16,628 nt of DNA from an uncultured Bacteroidales bacterium (GCA_902461985.1 CABQAB010000013.1:1-16628), one strand, 5' to 3'. Shown: positions 1 to 8,254, numbered from the stretch's first letter. A program made the numbers and translations. Notes: a model not told the origin generated them from the letters alone.

Positions 1-1
1 C

Positions 2-1228
2 TGGATGTCCGGAGCCTCCTCCTGGCTGGACAGGCTTTCACTCAGAGCCGCGACCGGATTCACCGGCAACATAAACAATGGCGTAAGTCCCCAGCTCATA
101 CTCAACTACACAGACCAGACTTTCAGGGACATTTCCGGAGAGAGATACAACATCGGCAAATTCTACAGCGCACCGAATCCCAATCTCAGGTGGGAGAAGA
201 CCCAGGACTACAAGGTTTCGCTCGACTTCGCCATATTCAGGGAAAGGCTCAGCGCATCAGTCGAGGCATACCGGAGAAACAGCCAGGACGTGGTATATTC
301 CACAAACATCCCGGCATACACAGGTTTCTCCTACCAGAAATACAATTCCGTCGACCTCTATAACCAGGGTATCGAATTCAGCATCAGCGGCGACATAGTC
401 AGGACCGGAGATTTCAAACTCTCCGCTTCGCTCAATTTCGCATATAACCAGAATATGGTCACAAAGCTCAAGTCCGACAGCGAACTGAGCATCAACAGCC
501 GCTACGTCGAAGGATATCCCTTGAACGCCATCTTCGCAGGCAGGGCCATAGGCATAGACCCGTATTCTGGACTTATACGCTTCCAGCAGAGGAGCGACGC
601 GGTAATCAACAGCAAGGAGGACTACAACGAGGCGAACAACTACCGTTTCTATCTCGGCACGTCCGACCCTCCTTTCAACGGAGGTTTCAGTCTCAGAGCC
701 TCATATAAATTCGTATCCCTTTCCATATCAGGAATATATATGGCAGGCAGCAAGACTTACGAAAGCACCAGCGCACCCGTTTCATATTCCAGTCTCAAGA
801 ACAAGGGAAACGATGCCAATGTGCCCCTTACCTGGTATAACGACCTCTACAAGAACCACTTGAACGTGACAACCGACCGCACTGACAGGTGGAAGAACGT
901 AAACGACACAGGTACGAAATATCCACGCATATACGACCCGTGGGCAGGTGACGGACTCCACTACGCCACGGAGAACCCGACCTCCTCGAACATTGTCGGC
1001 GGCGCATATCTCAAAGACAACTCATTCCTCAGGATAAAGACGGTGATGCTGGTTTTCACTCTTCCGTCGAAGGTGCTGCGTAAGGCGCATATCTCCTCAT
1101 GCCGGCTCAATGTCTGCGCCAACAACCTGTTTACACTCACAAGATACGAAGGGCTCGACCCTGAAGCGCCTGGCTCCATCTATCCCCAGAGCAAATCGGT
1201 GACCATGGGAGTAAGTTTAGGCTTCTAA
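2..1228 (+). CDS. SusC/RagA-type TonB-dependent outer-membrane transporter, C-terminal part (5' end outside window)
   Basis: This is the last ~408 codons of a SusC-family transporter, the outer-membrane barrel that imports oligomeric ligands with TonB energy. The frame is open from the window edge, so the start, signal peptide, carboxypeptidase-like domain and plug are not visible. What remains is all beta-barrel: alternating aromatic and polar strands, the family segment NNLFTLTRYEGLDPEA near the C-terminus, and an ending MGVSLGF with a terminal Phe, as expected for barrel assembly. It lacks the Asp/Asn-rich calcium-loop-like insertion (DINHDGVLNQDD) found at the equivalent place in the second SusC of this window, so the two are not recent copies. 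The SusD partner starts 58 bases downstream. The family call is firm; the ligand is unknown. Confidence 0.93.
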   Translation, partial: WMSGASSWLDRLSLRAATGFTGNINNGVSPQLILNYTDQTFRDISGERYNIGKFYSAPNPNLRWEKTQDYKVSLDFAIFRERLSASVEAYRRNSQDVVYSTNIPAYTGFSYQKYNSVDLYNQGIEFSISGDIVRTGDFKLSASLNFAYNQNMVTKLKSDSELSINSRYVEGYPLNAIFAGRAIGIDPYSGLIRFQQRSDAVINSKEDYNEANNYRFYLGTSDPPFNGGFSLRASYKFVSLSISGIYMAGSKTYESTSAPVSYSSLKNKGNDANVPLTWYNDLYKNHLNVTTDRTDRWKNVNDTGTKYPRIYDPWAGDGLHYATENPTSSNIVGGAYLKDNSFLRIKTVMLVFTLPSKVLRKAHISSCRLNVCANNLFTLTRYEGLDPEAPGSIYPQSKSVTMGVSLGF

Positions 1229-1286
1229 GAAATCTTATTCAAATTGAACCAACTTATTTTTTAATGCTTACTAAAAGGAAACGGAT

Positions 1287-2675
1287 ATGAAAAAGAGTAT
1301 ATATATGGCTATGGGACTGCTGCTTATGCTCAGTTCATGCAAATCATTCTTAGACGTGAAGCCGAAGGGCAAAGTCCTGCCGGAGACAGACGAGGAATAT
1401 CTTTCGGTGCTGAACGGAATGCTCTATCAGATTGACACATACGATGCCGGAGAAGGTACGGTTATCCCCGGACCTACGGAAATCGTGAACATGGAGGCAA
1501 TCAGCGACAATCTGGATGCCAACCTTGAAGACTATATGGGCGGGGAGAAGAGCGGCCTGCCACTGTACGCAGGCAGCGAAATCAACCGCAGACAGAGTAT
1601 GTGGAAGAACAATTACGAATACATACGCAACTGCAACATCATTCTCGAAGCCGTGCAGGACAGAGAAAGCGCACTTGCCAGGAAGATGACCGCCGCCTGC
1701 CTGGCCATCAAGGGTGTATGCTACTACAACCTTATGCGCGGGTTCTGCCTGCCGTACAAGCCTTCGACCGCGGCGAATACTCCCGGGCTGCCCTTAGTGA
1801 AGACTTTCGATCTGGAGGAAAGGCCCCAGCGCTCCAGTCTGAAGGAAACCGGCGAATATGTATGCGGGCTGCTGAGGGACGCCGCAGCCATGGGGCTGGA
1901 AGAGGAAGACTATATCTTCACTGACGACGTAGCTAATGCCTTTCTTGCAAAGGCCCTCTTCTGGATGCAGGACTGGGACGGATGCATTTCACTGTGCGGA
2001 CCGCTTATGGACAAATACCCTCTCAGCGGAAGGGATGAGTATGAAAATATGATTCAGGAACTTAACAGGCAGACGGGTGAAATAATAGCGAAATCCTTCA
2101 AGGGAGGCAGCCCCACCAATTACAACTACACAAACGCCCGCAAGGCTGCCGGACGCCGCCCGATAAACAAAACTTTCATCGACCTTTTCGGCTCAGCTCC
2201 GGAGAAGGACATTCGGTATGCGGTCACGGTAGGTTCAAGAAGGATGAACAGGAAGATTATCTGCGGCAGGCTGCGCTCGTCCGAACTCTGCCTTATGGCT
2301 GCCGAAGCCTGTGCACACACGGGAGACGATGAAAATGCGCTGCGTCTGCTCAACGAATTGAGAAGCAAGAGAATAGAGGGGGCGGTTGATTACACGATGG
2401 AGACTTTGCCTGAAGTCAGGAAAGGTCTTATTGCAGAAGATGCATCAGGGCGGGAACTGACACCGCTGATGAGCGCCATTTTCGACGAGAGACGCAAGGA
2501 GCTGTTCCTGGAGGGCGACAGATGGTACGAACTCAAGCGTAACGGCAGCCCTCAGATGTACGTAATCAGCAATATGAGAAAATACACCACCTACAAATAC
2601 CTCTACACCTTCCCTATCAACCGCTACGATGTGGAACTCGGAGGGCTTGTGCAGAACGAGGGGTACAGGTATTGA
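1287..2675 (+). CDS. SusD/RagB-family surface lipoprotein (partner of the upstream SusC)
   Basis: A 462-residue lipoprotein that caps the SusC barrel and binds ligand at the cell surface. The signal peptide ends in LSSC with lipid-carrying Cys18, followed by KSFLDVKPKG, typical of SusD N-termini. The helical TPR-like core is visible (MWKNNYEYIRNCNIILEAV, then AIKGVCYYNLMRGF and NAFLAKALFWMQDWDGC). The C-terminal family signature is present as ELCLMAAEACAHTGDDENAL followed by DERRKELFLEGDRWYELKR, and the end TFPINRYDVELGGLVQNEGY matches the usual SusD tail. At 462 residues it is short for the family. The compact part lies between DIRYAVTVGS and ELCLMAAEA, where most SusD proteins carry a longer loop. 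The start is supported by an A-rich, SD-like AAGGA (1275-1279) seven bases upstream. Specificity cannot be read from sequence. Confidence 0.95.
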   Translation: MKKSIYMAMGLLLMLSSCKSFLDVKPKGKVLPETDEEYLSVLNGMLYQIDTYDAGEGTVIPGPTEIVNMEAISDNLDANLEDYMGGEKSGLPLYAGSEINRRQSMWKNNYEYIRNCNIILEAVQDRESALARKMTAACLAIKGVCYYNLMRGFCLPYKPSTAANTPGLPLVKTFDLEERPQRSSLKETGEYVCGLLRDAAAMGLEEEDYIFTDDVANAFLAKALFWMQDWDGCISLCGPLMDKYPLSGRDEYENMIQELNRQTGEIIAKSFKGGSPTNYNYTNARKAAGRRPINKTFIDLFGSAPEKDIRYAVTVGSRRMNRKIICGRLRSSELCLMAAEACAHTGDDENALRLLNELRSKRIEGAVDYTMETLPEVRKGLIAEDASGRELTPLMSAIFDERRKELFLEGDRWYELKRNGSPQMYVISNMRKYTTYKYLYTFPINRYDVELGGLVQNEGYRY

Positions 2676-2707
2676 TACCCGGTTTTTCAAAAATAACTTG
2701 GACAATT

Positions 2708-2941
2708 ATGAAAAAAATCGGCATAAACGACATATTTACAAAAAAATACGCTACATTAGCGGCAGTGTTTGTATTTGTGGCAGCAGCATTCTTGGCTTCA
2801 TCATGTCAGAGGTACGAGGAAGAACCTCCGAAATATGAAAAGAATTCTGACTATCTCATCCCGTCGTCCGAAACGCCTACGGCCGAGGAAAGGGCGGAAG
2901 TGAATGCAATCGTCAATGAATATCTGAGCCTGTATATGTAG
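2708..2941 (+). CDS. Small predicted lipoprotein, 77 aa, unknown function
   Basis: A short protein I do not recognise. It has a charged N-terminus, a hydrophobic run (about residues 15-30) and a plausible lipobox LASSC with Cys33, then about 44 mature residues rich in Glu and Pro (QRYEEEPPKYEK) and a short amphipathic helix (PTAEERAEVNAIVNEYLSL). I chose the ATG at 2708 because MKKIGIND gives a normal signal peptide; an in-frame TTG at 2672 would add 12 unlikely residues. It sits 32 bases after the SusD gene and 70 before the next lipoprotein gene, so it is probably co-transcribed. The mature part resembles only the linker that often precedes a folded domain in SusD-linked lipoproteins. It may therefore be a truncated remnant rather than a complete small protein. 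Two A7 runs (2711-2717 and 2740-2746) lie in its first codons. Confidence 0.6.
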   Translation: MKKIGINDIFTKKYATLAAVFVFVAAAFLASSCQRYEEEPPKYEKNSDYLIPSSETPTAEERAEVNAIVNEYLSLYM

Positions 2942-3011
2942 TTTTATCTGCACGGGCAGGGGCACTTTTCATTGAAGGACGAAACGTTATGTGTAATTAA
3001 ATATCTGTACT

Positions 3012-4325
3012 ATGAAAAGCTTGAAAACATTTGCCGCAGCATGTGCGGCTGCTCTGGCTTTGGCAGCTTGCGAAAAGGAAAACGAACTGCCTACCGTATC
3101 ATTTGAAAAATCAAACGAAGTCATCGACTCCGAACAGGAAGCCGCAGTGAAGGTGGTTCTCTCCCAGGCACCTGCAGCCGACCTGACCGTCAATTTCGAG
3201 GTAGTGGCGGCCGGCGACCTCAAGGATGCATATACAATCGGGGGGGGCGACGAGACCTCCTTAGTCATTAAAGCCGGAGAAACCGAGGGCACTGTCACCG
3301 TCAGGAACAACGGGACTTCACTCACCTCTTCCAACATCACCCTTCGTCTTGGCACTGTTGATGGTTACAAGACCGGCATCAATTCACAGATTGTAATTGC
3401 ATTGGGAGCATCTGAACGAATCATATACACATTTGAAAAACCTAAAGTCCGCATTACCGCAAACTCAACCGTCAAAATCAACGTTATTTTAGCCGGAGAG
3501 ACTTCAGGATACGACTTCAAAAGCAACAGCGAAATCTCTCTTCCTATACTTATCGGGGAAAGTACCGCTACAGAAAATACAGACTACACTCTCAGCACAA
3601 AAACAATTGTCTTCCCGGCAGGAAGCAACAAGGCTACTTTCACAATCACGGGCGGTGAAACAATCAGTGAACCATTTCCAACACTTTCTCTTGGCTTGAA
3701 GCCTGAGTCTGAGAAATTTATCGCAGGTGCTGTTCCCGCTGTAGCTGTCACATTTGACAAACTCAGCATATGGGATGATTTTACCGGAACATGGAATCTC
3801 ACCGCCGATGCCCATTTGGAAGATGATACAGCGGGTACAATTAAAATGATGGAAGATGACTTAGGTACTGAATTTCCGTTCCCGGCAATTGCTGAAGGAG
3901 ATTTCTTCACTATTGACTATGATGGCGAGACCGTCAATTTCGTTCCATCTTTCACGGGAGATCTTAAGAGATATTTCAGAACATGCACCCTTTCAAATCC
4001 TGTCCTTGCTACATTTACCCATCCTTTGTCGTATGGACAGCACAACGCGTATTCCGTAACGTTCAGCACCGTCAATTTCGATTTCGGGACGACAGATTCT
4101 GATTTGAAGGAAGTGGAAGTGTATATGGAACAGGACAAGGAAAATGCAAATACCCTTGATATTTTCCTTTTCCCAAAGACTTCTGATTCTGAAGGTTACA
4201 AGCAGAATTACAAGGTACATGCAGATTTCGGTGGAGCACTGAAATATGGAGACATTGTTATTGCAGAGAATGACTTCATGAATTCCGCATTCTGCCTCCA
4301 CTACAGATTCACAAAGGCGGAATAA
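3012..4325 (+). CDS. Surface lipoprotein with Calx-beta-like repeats (candidate ligand-binding protein of the SusCD operon)
   Basis: A 437-residue lipoprotein: signal peptide with lipobox LAAC, Cys20. Residues ~27-130 form one Calx-beta-like sandwich (PTVSFEKSNEVIDSEQEAAV through LVIKAGETEGTVTV). Residues ~140-248 form a second, with the family hallmark DYTLSTKTIVFPAGSNKATF. Residues ~253-437 open with WDDFTGTWNLTA and continue as all-beta, possibly lipocalin-like, which I cannot place in a named family. No catalytic motif is seen. Last genes of SusCD operons commonly encode surface glycan-binding lipoproteins, so a ligand-binding role is the best inference. A run of eight G (3240-3247) encodes Gly77-79. 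GC content drops from about 58% (3121-3360) to about 43% (3361-3960) by my count, as if the gene were a mosaic. A hairpin terminator follows 20 bases after the stop. Confidence 0.85.
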   Translation: MKSLKTFAAACAAALALAACEKENELPTVSFEKSNEVIDSEQEAAVKVVLSQAPAADLTVNFEVVAAGDLKDAYTIGGGDETSLVIKAGETEGTVTVRNNGTSLTSSNITLRLGTVDGYKTGINSQIVIALGASERIIYTFEKPKVRITANSTVKINVILAGETSGYDFKSNSEISLPILIGESTATENTDYTLSTKTIVFPAGSNKATFTITGGETISEPFPTLSLGLKPESEKFIAGAVPAVAVTFDKLSIWDDFTGTWNLTADAHLEDDTAGTIKMMEDDLGTEFPFPAIAEGDFFTIDYDGETVNFVPSFTGDLKRYFRTCTLSNPVLATFTHPLSYGQHNAYSVTFSTVNFDFGTTDSDLKEVEVYMEQDKENANTLDIFLFPKTSDSEGYKQNYKVHADFGGALKYGDIVIAENDFMNSAFCLHYRFTKAE

Positions 4326-4345
4326 CCGGAGTTTCCATAAACACG

Positions 4346-4380
4346 ACCGGTCCGGAGGCACTGACCTCCGGACCGGTTTT
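4346..4380 (+). terminator. Rho-independent terminator closing the first SusCD operon
   Basis: A perfect 13-bp inverted repeat, ACCGGTCCGGAGG (4346-4358) and CCTCCGGACCGGT (4365-4377), encloses a 6-base loop. A short U-tract (TTTT with the arm's last T) follows directly. It lies 20 bases after the stop of the Calx-beta lipoprotein gene and 26 bases before the 3' end of the convergent regulator. The T-run is on the + side; the opposite strand reads into only a weak T-rich stretch, so the hairpin serves the + operon best and may block read-through from the other side. Confidence 0.88.
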
Positions 4381-4405
4381 GTTCATCTAATACTGCCACT
4401 TCCTG

Positions 4406-7107
4406 TCATTTCATCATCGAGTATTTTCGCGGGGTGGTGCCGAATGTTTTCTTGAACGAGGTGATGAAATAGGATGCAGTCTGGAAACCGCTCTGCTCCG
4501 CAATTTCAGTGACAGACAGATTACCCTCGCGCAGGAGGCTGCAGGCTTTTTCCATTCTTATAATCTTTATGAGTTCAATTGGACTTTTTCCTGTAATTGC
4601 CTTTACTTTCAGATGCAGATTTCCCCTTGACATGAACAACTGTTCTCGATGCTGGCAAGCACAGACGTGAGGAATGCCTCGTCCTGAGAACGGAGCTGAT
4701 ATTCCGGATCTATGAACCTGGCCATCCTCGCCCTGTGGATTTTATCCTCATACTCCCTGCTCATCTCCCGGATTCTGATTTCGTGTCTGAGGTTGATTTT
4801 ACGGAGTATCATTATTCCTGCAGACGCCAGGATGGACAGCACTATCAAGCTGAAAACAATTTTTGCAAATACGGTCCTGTACCACACCGGCAGTACACGG
4901 ACATTTATGGCAGCTGCTTCCGGATGCCATATTCCGTCGCTGTTGGCTGCCATCACCTTGAACACATAACTGCCCTTGTCCAGGTTGGAATAAGTCGCTT
5001 CCCTGTTCCTCGCCGCTATCCAATTGCTGTCGAAACCTTCGAGCATATATCTGAAACTATTGCCATGCTCCGAGATGAAATCAGGACAGGAGAATCTGAA
5101 CGTGATGGAATTCTGATAATGTTTGAGAGTTATTTCTTTTGCGTACCTGATGCAGCAGGAAAGTATGCCCGTGTCGTCCACAGGCAGCACGTCCTTGTTG
5201 TTCAGCATGAATCCTGTCAGGACCGGGGCCACTGTGCTGGTATTGTTACGCATATCTTCCGGCCTGAAAAACACGACTCCCTTGATACCGCCAAAATACA
5301 ATGTGCCATCTGGAGTTTTACAGTGCGCACCTGTCTTGAACTGGCTGCATTGAAGGGCATCTCCGACCGTATATATCCGCCTTTCGCCCGTAGCGGCATT
5401 GTAGCGGCAGAGATAATTGTCCGTACTTATCCAGAGATTGGCGTTATCGTCCTCTTCGATGCCCCTTATAGTGCTTCCCTGCAGTCCGCCGACCCTTGTA
5501 ATCCCGCAAGCATCGCCCCACTTGAACGTGACAAGCCCGTCAGCTGTCCCTATCCATAGAGTGCCGTCTTCCGTCTGATGGACGCATTGGACCTGTATTA
5601 TATCCTTGAGACAGGATGGGCTGATGTCTTCGAGAGAATTGTCTTCCCCGACACGATAGACCCTTAGGCTTTCTTTGGACCCCACCCATAGGTTTCCTGA
5701 GGAGTCTTCGAACAGCGTCAGTATTCTCGTCACCAGTTCTGAAAATGGTAGTTTCATTTTTGCATACGATCCGTCTTCAGGTGAAAACAGATATAACCCG
5801 ATTAGTGTGCCGACCCAGAGTCTTCCCTGCTTAGCCTCACAGATGTCAATCACGTCCGCAGGACGGCTCAAGTGCGTGCATCGTCCCCTACCGATGTCGA
5901 TGATAGTGAGTCCGTTCATTTCAGCCCCGACATACACGGTATTCCGGTCCTCGCTGAAATACAGACACCTCGCATTGTCGATGTCATAGCGAACTCTGGA
6001 GCCGCTTTCCGGATTGAACGCACTGAGCCCCTCATACCTGCTTCCAATCCACACCCTGCCGTCAGGAGCACAGCCCAGACAGGTCGTTACGCCCGTCCTC
6101 AGTTCGTCAGGACTGTCGTTGAATCTGACGCTGTTGAACCGGTCCTTGCCGCTGTTCCAATATTTGATTCCACCGTACTCCGTGCCTACCCACAACCCTC
6201 CGTCACAATCGAAAAAAAGGCATATGACGGTCTTGTCTACAGATGCCGAACTCCACGAGTCATAAATGCACTCCGAACCGCTATATGCAGTGAGTCCATC
6301 TGTCCATCCGGTCCAGATATAGCCATCTCTGTCTGTGGCAATCGTCATGACCTCACTTTCGGGTCTTTTCAGCATTTCCGCTATCTCGCCTGTCTTTACG
6401 TTGACTTTCAATATGCTGCTCCCGCTACTTACAAGGTATGAATCGTTTCCGGCAGGAACGACAGACCTGCCGAAACTGGAGATTTTCACCGGAGGATATT
6501 CCCTGACCAGGGTTTCGCCCGTCCAGCGCATGGTCTCCACCGTGCGGAACATGCCGCAGAGTACTATCCTGTCGCCGTCCCTGCAGGATGAATAGAAGCG
6601 GAAAGGACTTCCGTCAGGACAGAACTCTTCAACAGAGCCGGTTTCACTGTCATATATGAAAGACGCACTCCTCGTGGTCAGCAGATATCTTCCGTCGCAG
6701 ATTTCAACCATGTCCTCTATGGAATGTACACCGCTCATTCTCAACCTCCTGAAACAGTCCGCCATCTTGTCATAAAGGCAAAGACCATTCGCAGTACAAA
6801 CCCATATACCGTCTTTCGAGTCCCTGTAGACCTTGTTGATTATATTGCTTTGTATGCTCGTGGAATCCGATGTTTCGTTCCTGTAGATGCTGATATCGTA
6901 TCCATCGTACCTGTCGAGCCCGTCATGGGTTCCCGCCCAGATGTTCCCGTCCCTGTCCTGCACTATGCTGACGACAGTATTATGCGAAAGTCCGTCCTCG
7001 GAAGAAAGTCTGGAGAAATGACACTCCATAGCTCTGCCGGACAAGCCGAAAGGTCGACTGAACAATATGCCGGAAACAAGAATCGCAACTGAATAAATCC
7101 TTCTCAT
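4406..7107 (-). pseudogene. Propeller / Y_Y_Y membrane sensor with AraC-type DNA-binding domain, frame broken inside the AraC domain
   Basis: Read from 7107, the protein has a signal peptide (MRRIYSVAILVSGILF), then a periplasmic Reg_prop beta-propeller from about residue 38 with many blades of the form DRDGNIWAGTHDGL, DGGLWVGTEYGGI and GRLWVGTLIGLYLF. A Y_Y_Y domain follows (~655-745), a transmembrane helix (~746-767) and a short coiled linker. The frame then runs to IENS and ends nine residues later at a TGA (4609-4611). The rest of an AraC domain is open in another frame (4406-4639): MSRGNLHLKVKAITGKSP, then the complete second helix-turn-helix VTEIAEQSGFQTASYFI. Intact relatives have roughly 16 residues between these parts, carrying the first helices of the DNA-binding domain; here they are missing. 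There is no histidine kinase or receiver, so the intact protein would be a membrane-tethered one-component regulator. I placed the start at ATG 7107 rather than 7155 because it begins the signal peptide. A small fragment might still be made from ATG 4633, but DNA binding by the full protein looks lost. Confidence 0.85.
4631..4647 (-). other. Frame-break / deletion junction in the regulator gene
   Basis: The upstream frame encodes a normal AraC-domain lead-in up to IEN (codons at 4642-4650). The downstream frame is AraC-like from at least ATG 4633, and plausibly from the preceding residues EQLF. The shared bases GAGAACAG at the junction fit a microhomology-mediated deletion that removed a non-multiple of three. 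There is no homopolymer here, so a simple base-calling indel is a less likely cause. Confidence 0.7.
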
Positions 7108-7122
7108 ACGCCAACGTTTCGA

Positions 7123-7130
7123 CAAATCTA
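7123..7130 (-). promoter_or_regulatory. Possible -7 element for the regulator gene
   Basis: On the minus strand this reads TAGATTTG, matching the Bacteroidota -7 consensus TAnnTTTG, 15 bases before the regulator start at 7107. No TTG -33 element sits at the expected distance (spacing around 19), so this is only a half-match and would give a very short leader. Confidence 0.3.
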
Positions 7131-7172
7131 AATAATTTGCAGCAAAATCCCACATATTTGAAACGGCCTGAT

Positions 7173-7200
7173 TACGAATGTTACAATATTAAAATTCGTA
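7173..7200. promoter_or_regulatory. Candidate operator: perfect 7-bp inverted repeat in the divergent control region
   Basis: TACGAAT (7173-7179) and ATTCGTA (7194-7200) are perfect inverted repeats separated by 14 A/T-rich bases. The half-site centres are 21 bp apart, about two turns of B-DNA, so both would face the same side of the helix. The right arm ends 26 bases upstream of the -33 element of the EEP operon promoter, a suitable place for an activator. No T-tract follows, so it is not a terminator. The binding protein is not known. Confidence 0.45.
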
Positions 7201-7225
7201 TAGGAAATTTTATAACAAAAGTGAA

Positions 7226-7256
7226 ATTGTTCTACCTCAACTGCTGACTATTTTTG
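7226..7256 (+). promoter_or_regulatory. Bacteroidota-type promoter for the EEP / SusCD operon
   Basis: A -33 element TTG (7227-7229) and a -7 element TATTTTTG (7249-7256) are separated by 19 bases. This matches the Bacteroidota consensus TTG-N19-TAnnTTTG. Transcription would begin a few bases after 7256 and give a leader of only about 15-20 bases before ATG 7280. It is the only good + strand match in the region. Confidence 0.7.
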
Positions 7257-7279
7257 CAACAATCAATTGGTTGAATAAA

Positions 7280-8254
7280 ATGTCACTCAAACGAACTCTA
7301 CTCCTGACCGCCGTCCTTCCGCTGATGCTCGGTTGCACCGGAACTCACGACAGCTCCTCTCTGTCTATACTATATTGGAACATCCAGAACGGAATGTGGG
7401 ACGGACAGGAAGACAATTATGACAGATTTGTGGAATGGGTATCCTCAAGAAAGCCCGATGTCTGCGTGTGGGCCGAAGCCCAGACCATTTTCAAGACCGG
7501 CACCAATGTCAAGGCTGACAAACAGGAACGATACCTTACTGAAAACTGGGATGAGCTCGCCGCAAGATACGGTCACAACCACGTCTATATAGGCGGACAC
7601 CGCGACAACTATCCCCAGGTCATCACCTCGCGCTACCCTATCGACAACATGCTGAGGATGACTGACGAGGTGAAAGACTCGACCGTTTCGCACGGGTCCG
7701 GCTGGGCGAGGATAAAAGTCAAAGGAAAGATATTCAACATCGTTACGGTGCATACATGGCCGCAGAGATTCTCCTTTGAATACAACAAGGCCGGACGGGA
7801 TGAAAAAGCCGCGAGTGCGGCGAAGAATGAAGGGGATCTGTACAGACTCAAAGAAATGACCTATATATGTGACAGGACAGTGCTTTCTGATCCTGAAGCT
7901 GCCGGAAACCTGTGGATAATGCTTGGGGATTTCAATTCCATATCCCCTGCCGACAATGACCGTTATAACCTTCCTTCTGACAGCACGTGTTTCATGCTGC
8001 ATGACTATATTATAAGAAATACTCCATATATCGATTCCGTGAGGGAACATTCCCTGCCGGATTTTGCATGGACGACATATCAGCATCTGCGTTATGACTA
8101 TATGTACATGACACCTGCGCTGGATGCAATGATAAAGGATATAGGGGTGATATATGATGACTATACGCTTCCTGTGGAGGATGCTTCAATGGCAGGCTTC
8201 TGCCATCCTTCCGATCATCTTCCGATAGAAGTCGTGTTCGACCTGGAGCAATAG
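7280..8254 (+). CDS. Endonuclease/exonuclease/phosphatase (EEP) fold lipoprotein, single domain
   Basis: A 324-residue lipoprotein (lipobox LMLGC, Cys19) whose mature part is one EEP domain, the metal-dependent phosphoesterase fold of DNase I, sphingomyelinases and inositol phosphatases. Catalytic motifs are visible in order: Asn34 in LYWNIQNG, Glu66 in WAEAQ, His158 in VHTWPQ, Asp217 and Asn219 in LGDFNS, and Asp312-His313 in PSDHLPI. All key positions are present, so it should be active. The likely location is the outer membrane, possibly the cell surface. ATG 7280 is preferred over an in-frame TTG at 7271 because it gives the standard signal peptide. The gene is first in the operon, just after the promoter at 7226-7256, and its paralogue starts 56 bases downstream. 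Substrate cannot be deduced: nucleic acid, phospholipid head group and phosphodiester-linked glycan all fit the fold. Confidence 0.9.
   Translation: MSLKRTLLLTAVLPLMLGCTGTHDSSSLSILYWNIQNGMWDGQEDNYDRFVEWVSSRKPDVCVWAEAQTIFKTGTNVKADKQERYLTENWDELAARYGHNHVYIGGHRDNYPQVITSRYPIDNMLRMTDEVKDSTVSHGSGWARIKVKGKIFNIVTVHTWPQRFSFEYNKAGRDEKAASAAKNEGDLYRLKEMTYICDRTVLSDPEAAGNLWIMLGDFNSISPADNDRYNLPSDSTCFMLHDYIIRNTPYIDSVREHSLPDFAWTTYQHLRYDYMYMTPALDAMIKDIGVIYDDYTLPVEDASMAGFCHPSDHLPIEVVFDLEQ

Noticed and set aside
1244..1262. TTG and TATTTTTT between the first SusC and SusD as a promoter
   Set aside because: The spacing is about 8 bases rather than about 19, and the last base of the -7 consensus does not match. 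SusD is normally co-transcribed with SusC.
2939..3111. Possible read-through of the TAG ending the small lipoprotein, since the same frame stays open for about 57 more codons
   Set aside because: The extension runs into the signal-peptide region of the next gene in a different frame and shows no domain pattern. There is no sign of stop-codon recoding elsewhere, so chance is more likely.
4735..5559. Long + strand open frame opposite the regulator
   Set aside because: It lies entirely antisense to the well-supported propeller sensor, has no recognisable domain, and its composition follows from the opposite strand's codons. The smaller open frames at 5872-6441, 5675-5989 and 6724-7092 are the same kind of shadow.
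7226..7263. ATTGTT / AACAAT inverted repeat spanning the promoter
   Set aside because: Only 6 bp of A/T-rich sequence with a 26-base gap, overlapping the -33 element; this is expected by chance in such DNA.
7445..8086. Minus-strand open frame of 213 codons opposite the first EEP gene
   Set aside because: The + strand carries a complete EEP motif set; the antisense frame has no signal peptide, domain or promoter.
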